Below are positions 7,593 through 13,898 of a DNA stretch of 13,898 nt, in pieces. A program made the translations under genes and the position numbers. Where the stretch lies: NCBI GenBank assembly GCA_030629105.1, contig DAOVPS010000075.1:1-13898 (forward strand). The letters are read 5' to 3'. Position 1 is the first letter of the stretch. Each line of letters opens with the position of its first letter. The stretch comes from JABLTI01 sp030629105. Lineage in GTDB: Archaea; Asgardarchaeota; Heimdallarchaeia; JABLTI01. Under the pieces are notes generated by a model. It was not told the origin of the DNA. It saw only the letters and a list, made by a program, of their open reading frames with translations, and did no database searches.

Positions 7593-7639
7593 ACTATATG
7601 ATTGAAAGGTTTCAAAATCAGATGAAGATATTTTGAAAC
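7593..7639 (+). promoter_or_regulatory. ACD promoter: TATA-like box and perfect 10-bp inverted repeat over the predicted transcription start
   Basis: ACTATATG (7593-7600) is a TATA-like box. GTTTCAAAAT (7609-7618) and ATTTTGAAAC (7630-7639) form a perfect 10-bp inverted repeat around an 11-nt centre. A start of transcription about 25 nt after the TATA box would lie at the centre of symmetry (about 7624). A regulator bound there would block initiation; alternatively, if transcription starts earlier, the repeat forms a hairpin just before the ribosome site at 7649-7652. Confidence 0.45.
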
Positions 7640-7649
7640 TATGTAAGAG

Positions 7650-9782
7650 GTGTCAAAAATTAAAAAATATCCTGGCCTAAAGTATATGTTCGATCCAAAA
7701 AATATTGCAGTTATTGGTGCTTCTAAGAAACCCGGGAAGATTGGATACGAAATTATGGACAATATCATTTCTTATGGATTTAAGGGTGAAATCTATCCAA
7801 TCAATTTGAGAGAAACGGAGATTCTTGGAAAGAAAGTTTACAAATCAATTTCTGATGTTCCTGGTGAAATAGACTTCGCGGTAATATCAATCCCAGCGAA
7901 ATTTGTTCCCGCTGTTTTTGAGGAATGTGGTAAAAAAGGAGTAAAATCTATCGCATTAATTACTAGTGGTTTTGCAGAAGTAGGTGATCACAAAGCAGAA
8001 GAAAAACTAGTGAAAATCGCAGAAAAATACAATATGCCATTTATCGGTCCAAATATTTTTGGAATGGTTTATGCTCCTTCAAACCTAAACGCTTCATTTG
8101 GTCCATCTGATGTAAAACCTGGAAAGTTAGCATTCATAACTCAAAGTGGAGCTTTGGGAATTGCTCTGATGGGTTGGACAATTACAAATAAAATCGGTCT
8201 CTCTTCGATAATAAGTATTGGAAATAAGGCACAAATAGGTGAAAGCGAGCTTCTGTTCAACTACTTGAAAGATGATCCAAATACCACAGCAATACTTCTG
8301 TATGTTGAAGGTTTAAAAGAAGGACAAGTAGCTATGAAGGTTTTCAAAGACGTTGGAATGAAAAAGCCGATTATTGCTTTGAAATCAGGACGCTCAGTGA
8401 GAGGAGCTGTTGCTGCTGCTAGTCATACTGGCAGCCTTGCAGGTTCAGATAAGATCTATTCTGCTGCTTTCAAACAAATGGGCGTACTCAGAGCCATTGA
8501 TGCTTCTGAAGCATTCGACTGGGCAAGGTGTATAACAAATAATATACGACCTGAAGGAAAGAATGTTGTAATAATAACGAATGGTGGTGGAGTAGGTGTT
8601 ATGGCAACAGATGCCTGTGAAGATTGTAAACTTGATCTATATGATGATCAAGAAAAACTAAAGGAATTATTCTTCAAACCAGATATTATGCCACCTTTTG
8701 GTTCCACAAAGAATCCAATTGATATCACTGGTGGTGGTGGTGAACTTGCATACAAGAAAGCTATTGAAGCTGCTTTTCAAGCAAAGGAAATTGATGCTAT
8801 CGTTGTTCTTTATTGCCAAACTGCTACAACCAATCCTGATTTACTTGCTGATTATGTCATTGAGGTTTTAAATGCTCAAAAGAAAAAGAAACCATTTGTC
8901 ATTGCAAGCATTGGTGGTGAAGCAGTAGAAGAAATGGTAGACAAGCTCAATGAAGAACACATACCAGCTTATGATCTTCCAGAAAAAGCGATTTCTTCTC
9001 TAGCAGCATTATATCGTTGGGATGAATTCATCGAAGAACATGAGAAAATAGGCCCTCTTAAACCACTTCAACTACCGATTAAAGAAATCAAAGCAATCAT
9101 CAAGAAAGTGAGAAAAGAAGGACGAGTGCAAATGCTTGAAGATGAATCTAAAGAAATATTCAAGCTGTGTAATTTAGAAGTTCCTCGTTATGATCTAGCT
9201 CAAAATGCTGATGATGCAGTTGAAATTGCTAAAGTAGTTGGTTTTCCGGTAGTTATGAAAGTTGTTTCAGAAGATATTATTCACAAAAGTGAGGCTGGCG
9301 GTGTTATCGTCAACATTAAAGATATTTTTGCAGTGGAAGATGCTTTCAACGAAATAGTAGAAAATTCTCTAAAATACAATCCTGACGCAAAAATACGAGG
9401 AATCTTAGTAACAGAAATGGTTCCAAAAGCAACTGAAGTAATTATTGGTGTATCAAGGGATCCATCCTTCGGACCTGTTGTCATGTTTGGTCTCGGCGGA
9501 ATTTATGTAGAAATCTTAAAAGATGTTGTCTTTCGGGTAGCTCCCTTTGGGAAAGAAGAAGCACAGCATATGATTGATGGCATAAAATCCAGAGACATGC
9601 TATATGGAGCAAGAGGACAAAATCCAGTAGACGTTGAAGAACTTAACAAAACCATTTGCATTATTAGTCAATTAGTATCACAAATAGATGACATAAAAGA
9701 ATTGGATATCAATCCTTTATTTGTCATGGAACGAGGTGTTAGTGTAGTAGATGCAAGAATTACATTAACTGAAAAGAAATAA
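7650..9782 (+). CDS. ADP-forming acetyl/acyl-CoA synthetase, single-chain alpha-beta fusion
   Basis: This 710-residue protein carries the complete enzyme that converts acyl-CoA, ADP and phosphate to acid, CoA and ATP, an energy-conserving step in archaeal fermentation. Residues 14-110 are the CoA-binding Rossmann domain (DPKNIAVIGAS). Residues 130-300 are a ligase domain with the phosphohistidine motif SHTGS (His259). A second ligase domain follows to about 460. The ATP-grasp part fills about 495-710, with HKSEAGG (His545), the site proposed as the second phospho-carrier in two-subunit archaeal enzymes, then GLGGIYVE and the terminal DINPL. The order alpha then beta in one chain is common. 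Substrate preference (acetate, branched-chain or aryl acids) cannot be read from sequence. The start is uncertain: GTG at 7650 overlaps the GGTG ribosome site, whereas ATT at 7659 is 6 nt after it. It stands in its own transcription unit with a T-rich end. Confidence 0.93.
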   Translation: MSKIKKYPGLKYMFDPKNIAVIGASKKPGKIGYEIMDNIISYGFKGEIYPINLRETEILGKKVYKSISDVPGEIDFAVISIPAKFVPAVFEECGKKGVKSIALITSGFAEVGDHKAEEKLVKIAEKYNMPFIGPNIFGMVYAPSNLNASFGPSDVKPGKLAFITQSGALGIALMGWTITNKIGLSSIISIGNKAQIGESELLFNYLKDDPNTTAILLYVEGLKEGQVAMKVFKDVGMKKPIIALKSGRSVRGAVAAASHTGSLAGSDKIYSAAFKQMGVLRAIDASEAFDWARCITNNIRPEGKNVVIITNGGGVGVMATDACEDCKLDLYDDQEKLKELFFKPDIMPPFGSTKNPIDITGGGGELAYKKAIEAAFQAKEIDAIVVLYCQTATTNPDLLADYVIEVLNAQKKKKPFVIASIGGEAVEEMVDKLNEEHIPAYDLPEKAISSLAALYRWDEFIEEHEKIGPLKPLQLPIKEIKAIIKKVRKEGRVQMLEDESKEIFKLCNLEVPRYDLAQNADDAVEIAKVVGFPVVMKVVSEDIIHKSEAGGVIVNIKDIFAVEDAFNEIVENSLKYNPDAKIRGILVTEMVPKATEVIIGVSRDPSFGPVVMFGLGGIYVEILKDVVFRVAPFGKEEAQHMIDGIKSRDMLYGARGQNPVDVEELNKTICIISQLVSQIDDIKELDINPLFVMERGVSVVDARITLTEKK

Positions 9783-9799
9783 ACTCTGTGAAATCTCGT

Positions 9800-9824
9800 T
9801 CACTTCTATTTCTTTTTTCTTTAT
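9800..9824 (+). terminator. T-rich terminator after ACD
   Basis: A pyrimidine-rich stretch with TTTTTT at 9813-9818 begins about 18 nt after the ACD stop. It resembles the U-tract terminators at the ends of the other + strand genes here. No strong hairpin precedes it. Confidence 0.4.
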
Positions 9825-9844
9825 TGAGAAAGAATCAATACTAG

Positions 9845-9855
9845 ATAATTTAAAG
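9845..9855 (+). promoter_or_regulatory. Candidate TATA-like box for the nuclease/ParB-like operon
   Basis: ATAATTTAAAG lies about 60 nt before the GGTGA ribosome site at 9907-9911. Transcription would start near 9875, giving a leader of about 45 nt before the proposed start. Confidence 0.35.
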
Positions 9856-9918
9856 AATTAGAATGTTAATCAGAAATAACTGAAGAGTGTGTTGAATTTA
9901 ACTGAAGGTGAGTAAACT

Positions 9919-11082
9919 ATATACAAATTCTATTATCGAAATGGGCTACAATTCGATTTTCCGGATAGTCAAAAATTGTTAATTGATGGTAAAAGCTCGA
10001 AAATTCCTCTAAATGCTCAAACAATTGTAACCCATGCTCATTCCGATCATTTTGCTTTCATGTATTCTAATCCAAGAACTCATGCAACACAAGAAACTAT
10101 TGATTTATTTTTTTGTCAGAAAAAACCTACTGGACCAATTACTTTTCAGCCTACTCAATTTAATGAAAAAATTGTTTTTGACCCTGATATACCTGATTTA
10201 GATGTGAGATTGGTTTCTTCTGGTCATGTTTTAGGTTCAGCTTCTGTTTCAATCAAATACAAGGATAAAGTAATTTTATTTACAAGTGATATCGGTGGAA
10301 GAGGACAATTAACAATAAAAGAGCCTATTACAAAAATTGATGCGGACATACTTGTTATAGAAGCAACATTTGGTTCTCCGGAATTAGTATTTCCATCTCG
10401 AGAAGAAATTTCTATGGAAATTCTGAAATGGTCTGCTGATGTTATAAAAGAGAAACGAAATGTTGTGTTTTCAGCTGGCAAATTAGGTTCAGCCCAAGAA
10501 CTAATCAAGATGTTTAACAATCTCACTAACCTTCGAGTTGTAACTCATGGAGATGTAACTCCAGTGAGTGATGTTTATCAAAAACACGGGATTCAACTAG
10601 AATATTTCGATTCCAAATCAGAAGAAGGGCGCGAAATATTACGTGATGGTGAAGCTATTATCATTCAACCTCGAGAGAAAAAAATAGTGCCATATTTCAT
10701 CAAAGAACATGTCAATTATCGTAGTGCGATTGTGACCGGTATGGCTTCTAGGTTTATTTACAAGGATTACGATGCTGCTTTCCCACTATCATCACATGCT
10801 AACTATCCTGAGTTAATTGAGTATATCAAAGAAGTATCTCCCGAACTCATATTTACAATGTATGGCCTCGAGGAAAAGCTAGCAAAAGCCATAACTAATG
10901 AATTAGACATCCCAGCAATTCCTTTAAGAAAAAAGGAAGAACAAAGTCAACAAAAAATGCCTGAAAAACCAAAAAAACAGAAGCAAATTGAAAAGAAAAT
11001 CCCGAAAGCACAAATTAAGAATAAACCGTCAAACAAAGATGCTAAGAAAAAAACTACTCTGGATGATTTCTTTTCTGACTAA
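9919..11082 (+). CDS. Metallo-beta-lactamase-fold nuclease (SNM1/CPSF-like, ligase-associated exonuclease type) with a PIP-box-like C-terminus
   Basis: Numbering from the proposed start at 9919 gives 387 residues. The metal-binding motif HAHSDH (39-44), His103 in SSGHVLGSAS, Asp124 in TSDIGG and the late SSHANYPEL (His293) match zinc nucleases of the RNA/DNA-processing metallo-beta-lactamase group. GKLGSAQELI (about 187-196) fits a beta-CASP-like insert. Closest resemblance, from memory, is to putative exonucleases found beside DNA ligases and helicases. A Lys-rich tail (about 337-378) ends in KTTLDDFF, very like an archaeal PCNA-binding box, which points to DNA rather than RNA work. The first canonical start, TTG at 9976, would remove the conserved YYRNGLQFDFPDSQKLLIDG strand pair. 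The frame is open from 9916 with no ATG, GTG or TTG before 9976, and GGTGA (9907-9911) sits 7 nt before ATA at 9919, so I place the start there. The ParB-like gene follows after 18 nt. Confidence 0.85.
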   Translation: MYKFYYRNGLQFDFPDSQKLLIDGKSSKIPLNAQTIVTHAHSDHFAFMYSNPRTHATQETIDLFFCQKKPTGPITFQPTQFNEKIVFDPDIPDLDVRLVSSGHVLGSASVSIKYKDKVILFTSDIGGRGQLTIKEPITKIDADILVIEATFGSPELVFPSREEISMEILKWSADVIKEKRNVVFSAGKLGSAQELIKMFNNLTNLRVVTHGDVTPVSDVYQKHGIQLEYFDSKSEEGREILRDGEAIIIQPREKKIVPYFIKEHVNYRSAIVTGMASRFIYKDYDAAFPLSSHANYPELIEYIKEVSPELIFTMYGLEEKLAKAITNELDIPAIPLRKKEEQSQQKMPEKPKKQKQIEKKIPKAQIKNKPSNKDAKKKTTLDDFFSD

Positions 11083-11100
11083 AAGGAGCAAATACTGAAA

Positions 11101-11517
11101 ATGGATTCTATTTTTCTTATGAATTTAAAAGACATACAACCGAGTCAATTATACATTAGTAAGAGGAAACTAGCGAAAATTCAAGAAAAACTTGATCCGA
11201 ACAAAAAAGAAAGTCTAGAGATAATTCCCGTGAAGAAATTAGGAACAGATATCGTTTATTCGGATGGTCACACGAGAGCCTATGCAGCGCATCTCATAGG
11301 ATGGCAAGAAGTTAGAGTAGAATGGGAAACTGAAGATTTAGATTGGGAAATGTATGAAGCCTGTGTTGATTGGTGTAAAAAAGATGAGATCTATACAATT
11401 GCTGACTTGAGTTCTCGAGTAATTAGTCACAAGGATTACGAGATACTTTGGTACGAACGTTGTAATCAACTAAAAAAACAGATGGAAGAAAAGCGAAGTA
11501 AAAATACAATTAAGTGA
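11101..11517 (+). CDS. Small ParB/sulfiredoxin-like nuclease-fold protein
   Basis: This 138-residue protein begins with a ParB-N-type segment, LKDIQPSQLYISKRKL (about 9-24), and contains the signature DGHTRAYAA (55-63), equivalent to the DGHHR motif of ParB/Srx proteins that contacts nucleotide. The C-terminal part (WEMYEACVDWC, then ISHKDYEILWYERC) is typical of a stand-alone group of small proteins often labelled ParB-like. There is no DNA-binding helix-turn-helix domain, so it is not a standard chromosome-partition ParB. It may bind or hydrolyse a nucleotide, but the function is unknown. It follows the nuclease by 18 nt and is probably co-transcribed. AGGAG at 11084-11088 is 12 nt before ATG 11101 but only 6 nt before an in-frame CTG at 11095, so the first residue is not certain. 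Its end overlaps the convergent dtdA end by 8 nt. Confidence 0.8.
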   Translation: MDSIFLMNLKDIQPSQLYISKRKLAKIQEKLDPNKKESLEIIPVKKLGTDIVYSDGHTRAYAAHLIGWQEVRVEWETEDLDWEMYEACVDWCKKDEIYTIADLSSRVISHKDYEILWYERCNQLKKQMEEKRSKNTIK

Positions 11518-12364
11518 TTTTCCCGTATTTGATATCTCTCGCTTTAACAACCTCTACACCAAATTTTGAACAACCATCTTTAATTATTTGAATCTGTTCT
11601 GCATTTAAGCTACTTCTATCTATAATTGCCCATTTCACTTTTTCAACAGTTTTTTCAATCATTTGTTCAACTATTTGTGTTGTTAAATTCGCCTTACGAT
11701 ATTTTGGCAAAATATGTCCTACAGCAACTGGTGTTATTTCCATTAATTCATCGAATCTTGTAGCATAGTGTCCTCCACCAAAACAAATGCTAGGTCGAAT
11801 TACATCTTCCTCCTTGTTGAGACAAATATTCATTATAGTCTTCGCTACTGCCAAAATTGCTTTTTCATTTTTATATTCGACTTCGGTGCTACCAACTTCA
11901 ACAAAAATGAGTGGTGTTTTCATAGATGTGGGACCGTGGTGTGTTGCTTCAACAGTTACATCAAATTCATCCAATTCCAATAATTCCTTTTCTTTAAATA
12001 ATCCTAAATAGGATTCTCTTATTGCTCGAGTAGAAGCATACGCCAATTCCAAAGGAATGCCACCATGACTATTGTCTTCTGAAAGGTTTCCAGTTACATG
12101 TGTTAATAAACTAGGTTTGTTAGCTTCACTTTTGTGTCGAGATCCATATAAAAGCAAATCAGCATTCAACTTATCACAATGATTTGCATTAATAACATCT
12201 TTTTTGGAATAAACTAAACGAATGTGTTTGAACTGATAAATTGGTGTTCCATCAAAAACTTCATCGGTGTCTACAAAATCCCAGCTATCAAGTAATGCGT
12301 TCCTGATATTTATTCCACAGATATTTAGGTTAGTAGTTAATATTACTGGTTTTTCTAGTTTCAT
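11510..12364 (-). CDS. dtdA: D-aminoacyl-tRNA deacylase, archaeal/plant type (DtdA, GEK1 family)
   Basis: This zinc-dependent enzyme frees tRNA from wrongly attached D-amino acids and so keeps them out of proteins. The 284 residues contain the family's motifs in order: SRHKS (75-79), THVTGN (88-93), EATHHGPT (139-146), FVEVGSTE (154-161) and GGGHYATRF (196-204). The conserved His residues in these motifs are all present. The length is normal. The ATG at 12364 is supported by a minus-strand GGTG (12376-12373) 8 nt upstream. The gene lies downstream of argF on the same strand, but a hairpin terminator separates them, so it may have its own promoter (AT-rich box near 12386-12394) or depend on readthrough. 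Confidence 0.95.
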   Translation of the reverse strand: MKLEKPVILTTNLNICGINIRNALLDSWDFVDTDEVFDGTPIYQFKHIRLVYSKKDVINANHCDKLNADLLLYGSRHKSEANKPSLLTHVTGNLSEDNSHGGIPLELAYASTRAIRESYLGLFKEKELLELDEFDVTVEATHHGPTSMKTPLIFVEVGSTEVEYKNEKAILAVAKTIMNICLNKEEDVIRPSICFGGGHYATRFDELMEITPVAVGHILPKYRKANLTTQIVEQMIEKTVEKVKWAIIDRSSLNAEQIQIIKDGCSKFGVEVVKARDIKYGKIT

Positions 12365-12389
12365 TCCGATGACACCAATCCACTTTATT

Positions 12390-12421
12390 TTAAATAAGAA
12401 AAATAAGAGGGAAAATCCCTC
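12390..12421 (-). terminator. Hairpin and T-rich terminator after argF
   Basis: GAGGGA (12407-12412) and TCCCTC (12416-12421) pair perfectly around AAA. On the minus strand this hairpin starts 11 nt after the argF stop and is followed by a T-rich run (TTATTTTTCTTATTT). It is the clearest intrinsic-type terminator in the window. Confidence 0.6.
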
Positions 12422-12431
12422 AGTCTATTGT

Positions 12432-13373
12432 TTAATCACTCATTAATGCAAGCATAACTGCTTTTTGGGAGTGTTTTCGATTTTCAGCTTCATCGAAAAC
12501 TACGCTTTGTTTACTATCTATGACTTCATCAGTCACTTCGTATCCACGATGTGCAGGTAGACAATGTAAGAAAATTGCATCATTCTTTGCATAACTCATC
12601 AATTTCTTATCAACAGTATATTCTTTGAAAGCCTTTAAGCGAATTTCTTTTTGAGTTTCATCACCCATGGAAATCCAAGTATCTGTGTAAATGACATCTG
12701 CATCTTTGACTCCAGTTGGAACATCTTTTGTTATTACTAGTTTAGTACCCATTTTCTCAGCAATCTTTTCAACCCTTTTGGTTATCTCAGAATCCGGTTT
12801 GTAATCATCAGGACAAACAATAGTTACATTCATGCCCATTTTTGTGCAACCAATCATAAGTGAATGTGCAACATTATTGCCATCTCCAACATAAACTAGC
12901 TTCAAACCTTTGAGTTTTCCTTTATGTTCACGAATAGTTTGGAGGTCAGCAAGAATTTGACAAGGATGATAAAGGTCACATAATCCGTTAATAATAGGAA
13001 TAGATGAGTGTTCAGCGAAATCCGTAAGAGTTTTGTGCTTATACACACGAGCCATGATTCCTCCAAGATATCTAGAAAGAACTTGACTAGTATCAGATGT
13101 GGCTTCACCAGTCCCAACTAATTGAGTGTCACGGAAACTCAAAAAAAGAGGTTGCCCTCCAAGCTCCCATATGCCAGTTTCAAAGGAAACTCTGGTTCTA
13201 GTTGATGTTTTCTCAAACATCATCCCTAGGCTCTTTTTAAGGGGTTTTCGATTAGGATGACCCCCATGTTTATTAAATTCCTTTTTGAGTTCATCCCCAA
13301 GATCTAGAAAATAAATGATCTCTTCAGGGTTATAATCAAAAAGAGTAAGTAAATGACGCCCTTTTAGGTTCAT
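12432..13373 (-). CDS. argF: Ornithine carbamoyltransferase
   Basis: The enzyme joins carbamoyl phosphate and ornithine to form citrulline in arginine synthesis, or runs in reverse in arginine breakdown; it works as a cytoplasmic trimer or larger oligomer. The 313 residues are full length. The carbamoyl-phosphate motif STRTR is at 57-61, HPCQ at 136-139, the ornithine-binding DTWISMG at 231-237 and the catalytic HCLP at 270-273. The SMG motif separates it from aspartate carbamoyltransferase and other paralogues. The ATG at 13373 has GAGGA 7 nt upstream. No other arginine genes are in the window, so its direction cannot be decided. A 9-bp inverted repeat lies in its upstream region. Confidence 0.95.
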   Translation of the reverse strand: MNLKGRHLLTLFDYNPEEIIYFLDLGDELKKEFNKHGGHPNRKPLKKSLGMMFEKTSTRTRVSFETGIWELGGQPLFLSFRDTQLVGTGEATSDTSQVLSRYLGGIMARVYKHKTLTDFAEHSSIPIINGLCDLYHPCQILADLQTIREHKGKLKGLKLVYVGDGNNVAHSLMIGCTKMGMNVTIVCPDDYKPDSEITKRVEKIAEKMGTKLVITKDVPTGVKDADVIYTDTWISMGDETQKEIRLKAFKEYTVDKKLMSYAKNDAIFLHCLPAHRGYEVTDEVIDSKQSVVFDEAENRKHSQKAVMLALMSD

Positions 13374-13405
13374 TTTTTATTCCTCGTTCCATTTTATTTC
13401 TCGTA

Positions 13406-13442
13406 AACAGCAGACAAAGTTCCTATTTTACTATCTGCTGTT
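13406..13442 (-). promoter_or_regulatory. Inverted repeat upstream of argF (leader hairpin or operator)
   Basis: AACAGCAGA (13406-13414) and TCTGCTGTT (13434-13442) are perfect complements around a 19-nt loop, 33 nt upstream of the argF start. The arms are GC-richer than the surrounding DNA, making chance less likely. If argF is transcribed from the AT-rich box near 13530, the repeat is in the mRNA leader; otherwise it could be a protein site. Confidence 0.4.
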
Positions 13443-13678
13443 ACTTGAGCTCTTTTCACTTCTGTCGACCGAGGAAAAGATAATCTCGGGTTTTGTTTTT
13501 CACACTGTAAAGTAACTAATAAAATGTTCGACTCAACTTGAAAATGATTCCAGGTCAATTTTTCTCAAGTATTTATCGAATTTTAGTCCTTTTTTGTTCT
13601 TACCTTTTTTTCAGATAGCATTCTGAAGTGAAAAACCTTTAAGAGATAATTCTCATAAATATAAGAAAGAACAATCCA

Positions 13679-13718
13679 AAGATTCTAAAATATTTGAATC
13701 TTCAAAAGAAAATATAAA
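13679..13718 (+). promoter_or_regulatory. Palindrome and TATA-like box upstream of the terminal secreted-protein gene
   Basis: AAGATTC (13679-13685) and GAATCTT (13696-13702) form a perfect 7-bp repeat around a 10-nt A/T centre that is itself partly symmetric. Eight bases later AATATAAA (13711-13718) is a TATA-like box, predicting a transcription start near 13740 and a leader of about 15 nt. The palindrome occupies the usual place for an activator or for a repressor that hinders TBP/TFB. Confidence 0.35.
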
Positions 13719-13754
13719 GGCGAATTAAAAAAAGCATTTAGAGTTGCACTATTA

Positions 13755-13898
13755 ATGTTAAAATGGTCCAAAAAACTTCTCTTCGGTATTCTTTTATTAA
13801 ACATCATATTTGTAGGTAATTTTCTTGCAGACACCAATGTTTCCTCTCAAGCAATGATTGAATTTATAAAACCAGAGGATGAGTCTGAGACACCAAAT
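13755..13898 (+). CDS. N-terminus of a secreted or membrane protein (partial, cut by window end)
   Basis: Forty-eight codons run open from ATG 13755 to the window edge. The start is a clear export signal: positive WSKK, then a hydrophobic stretch (LLFGILLLNIIFVGNFLA, about residues 8-25), then a polar segment and an acidic PEDESE stretch. This is similar in style to the N-terminus of the propeller surface protein at 6806, but no homology is implied. No strong ribosome site is visible before the ATG. Function cannot be assigned. Confidence 0.65.
   Translation, partial: MLKWSKKLLFGILLLNIIFVGNFLADTNVSSQAMIEFIKPEDESETPN

Larger units (their letters stand above)
13374..13754. other. 381-nt intergenic region between divergent genes; contains several inverted repeats, no supported gene
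   Basis: I see no convincing gene, tRNA or sRNA. On the argF side there is a perfect 9-bp repeat (13406-13414 with 13434-13442) and a 5-bp GC-rich one, CCGAG/CTCGG (13470-13474 with 13486-13490 approximately). An AT-rich stretch near 13524-13534 could be an argF TATA box. On the other side there is a 7-bp repeat (13679-13685 with 13696-13702) close to a TATA-like box at 13711-13718. The rest is T-rich or A-rich without clear structure. Confidence 0.5.

Noticed and set aside
11768..12011. Two overlapping + strand frames opposite dtdA
   Set aside because: dtdA is fully supported by its motifs on the other strand; these translations are shadows.
13336..13392. Short minus-strand frame (18 codons) overlapping the argF start, a possible upstream ORF
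   Set aside because: It has no ribosome site, the peptide has no run of Arg or other regulatory sign, and such short frames are expected by chance.
13520..13540. TTCGACT resembling a tRNA T-loop
   Set aside because: The flanking bases cannot form the 5-bp T-stem and no acceptor or anticodon arms are present.

Overview
The window is AT-rich chromosomal DNA from an archaeon. The evidence is an archaeal-type ribosomal protein L11, a DtdA/GEK1-type D-aminoacyl-tRNA deacylase, a single-chain ADP-forming acyl-CoA synthetase, an Af1521-like macro domain, GGTG-type Shine-Dalgarno sites and TATA-like boxes. The large secreted/membrane proteins and low GC would fit an Asgard archaeon, but that placement is an inference I could not test.

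Layout. 1-115: last 37 codons of an unidentified + strand gene. 141-1307 (-): ATP-NAD kinase/AcoX-like protein. 1308-1534: divergent promoter region with two inverted repeats. 1535-4118 (+): cytosolic prolyl oligopeptidase followed after 28 nt by a macro-domain protein. 4122-6806 (-): 894-residue surface protein with a seven-bladed propeller, calcium-type thrombospondin-3 repeats, a membrane span and an acidic helical cytoplasmic part; its stop lies 3 nt from the macro gene's stop, inside a shared hairpin. 6995-7483 (+): L11. 7650-9782 (+): ADP-forming acyl-CoA synthetase. 9919-11082 (+): metallo-beta-lactamase-fold nuclease with a C-terminal PIP-box-like motif. 11101-11517 (+): small ParB-like protein. 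11510-12364 (-): D-aminoacyl-tRNA deacylase. 12432-13373 (-): ornithine carbamoyltransferase with a hairpin terminator. 13374-13754: 381-nt gap with inverted repeats. 13755-13898 (+): start of a secreted or membrane protein, cut by the window end.

How the genes relate. Most are housekeeping: translation (L11), translation quality control (DtdA), arginine/citrulline metabolism (OTC), ATP from acyl-CoA (ACD), peptide turnover (POP) and ADP-ribose metabolism (macro). Two gene pairs look co-transcribed: POP-macro and nuclease-ParB-like. I see no mobile element, CRISPR array, tRNA or rRNA.

The points most worth following are these. The metallo-beta-lactamase nuclease carries a PCNA-binding-like tail and sits beside a ParB-like gene. 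Its reading frame, and possibly that of the ACD, appears to begin at a non-canonical codon (AUA, AUU) placed correctly after a GGTG site. The surface protein has an exact 72-residue super-repeat and an uncharacterised cytoplasmic domain. A perfect 10-bp inverted repeat lies over the predicted ACD transcription start.
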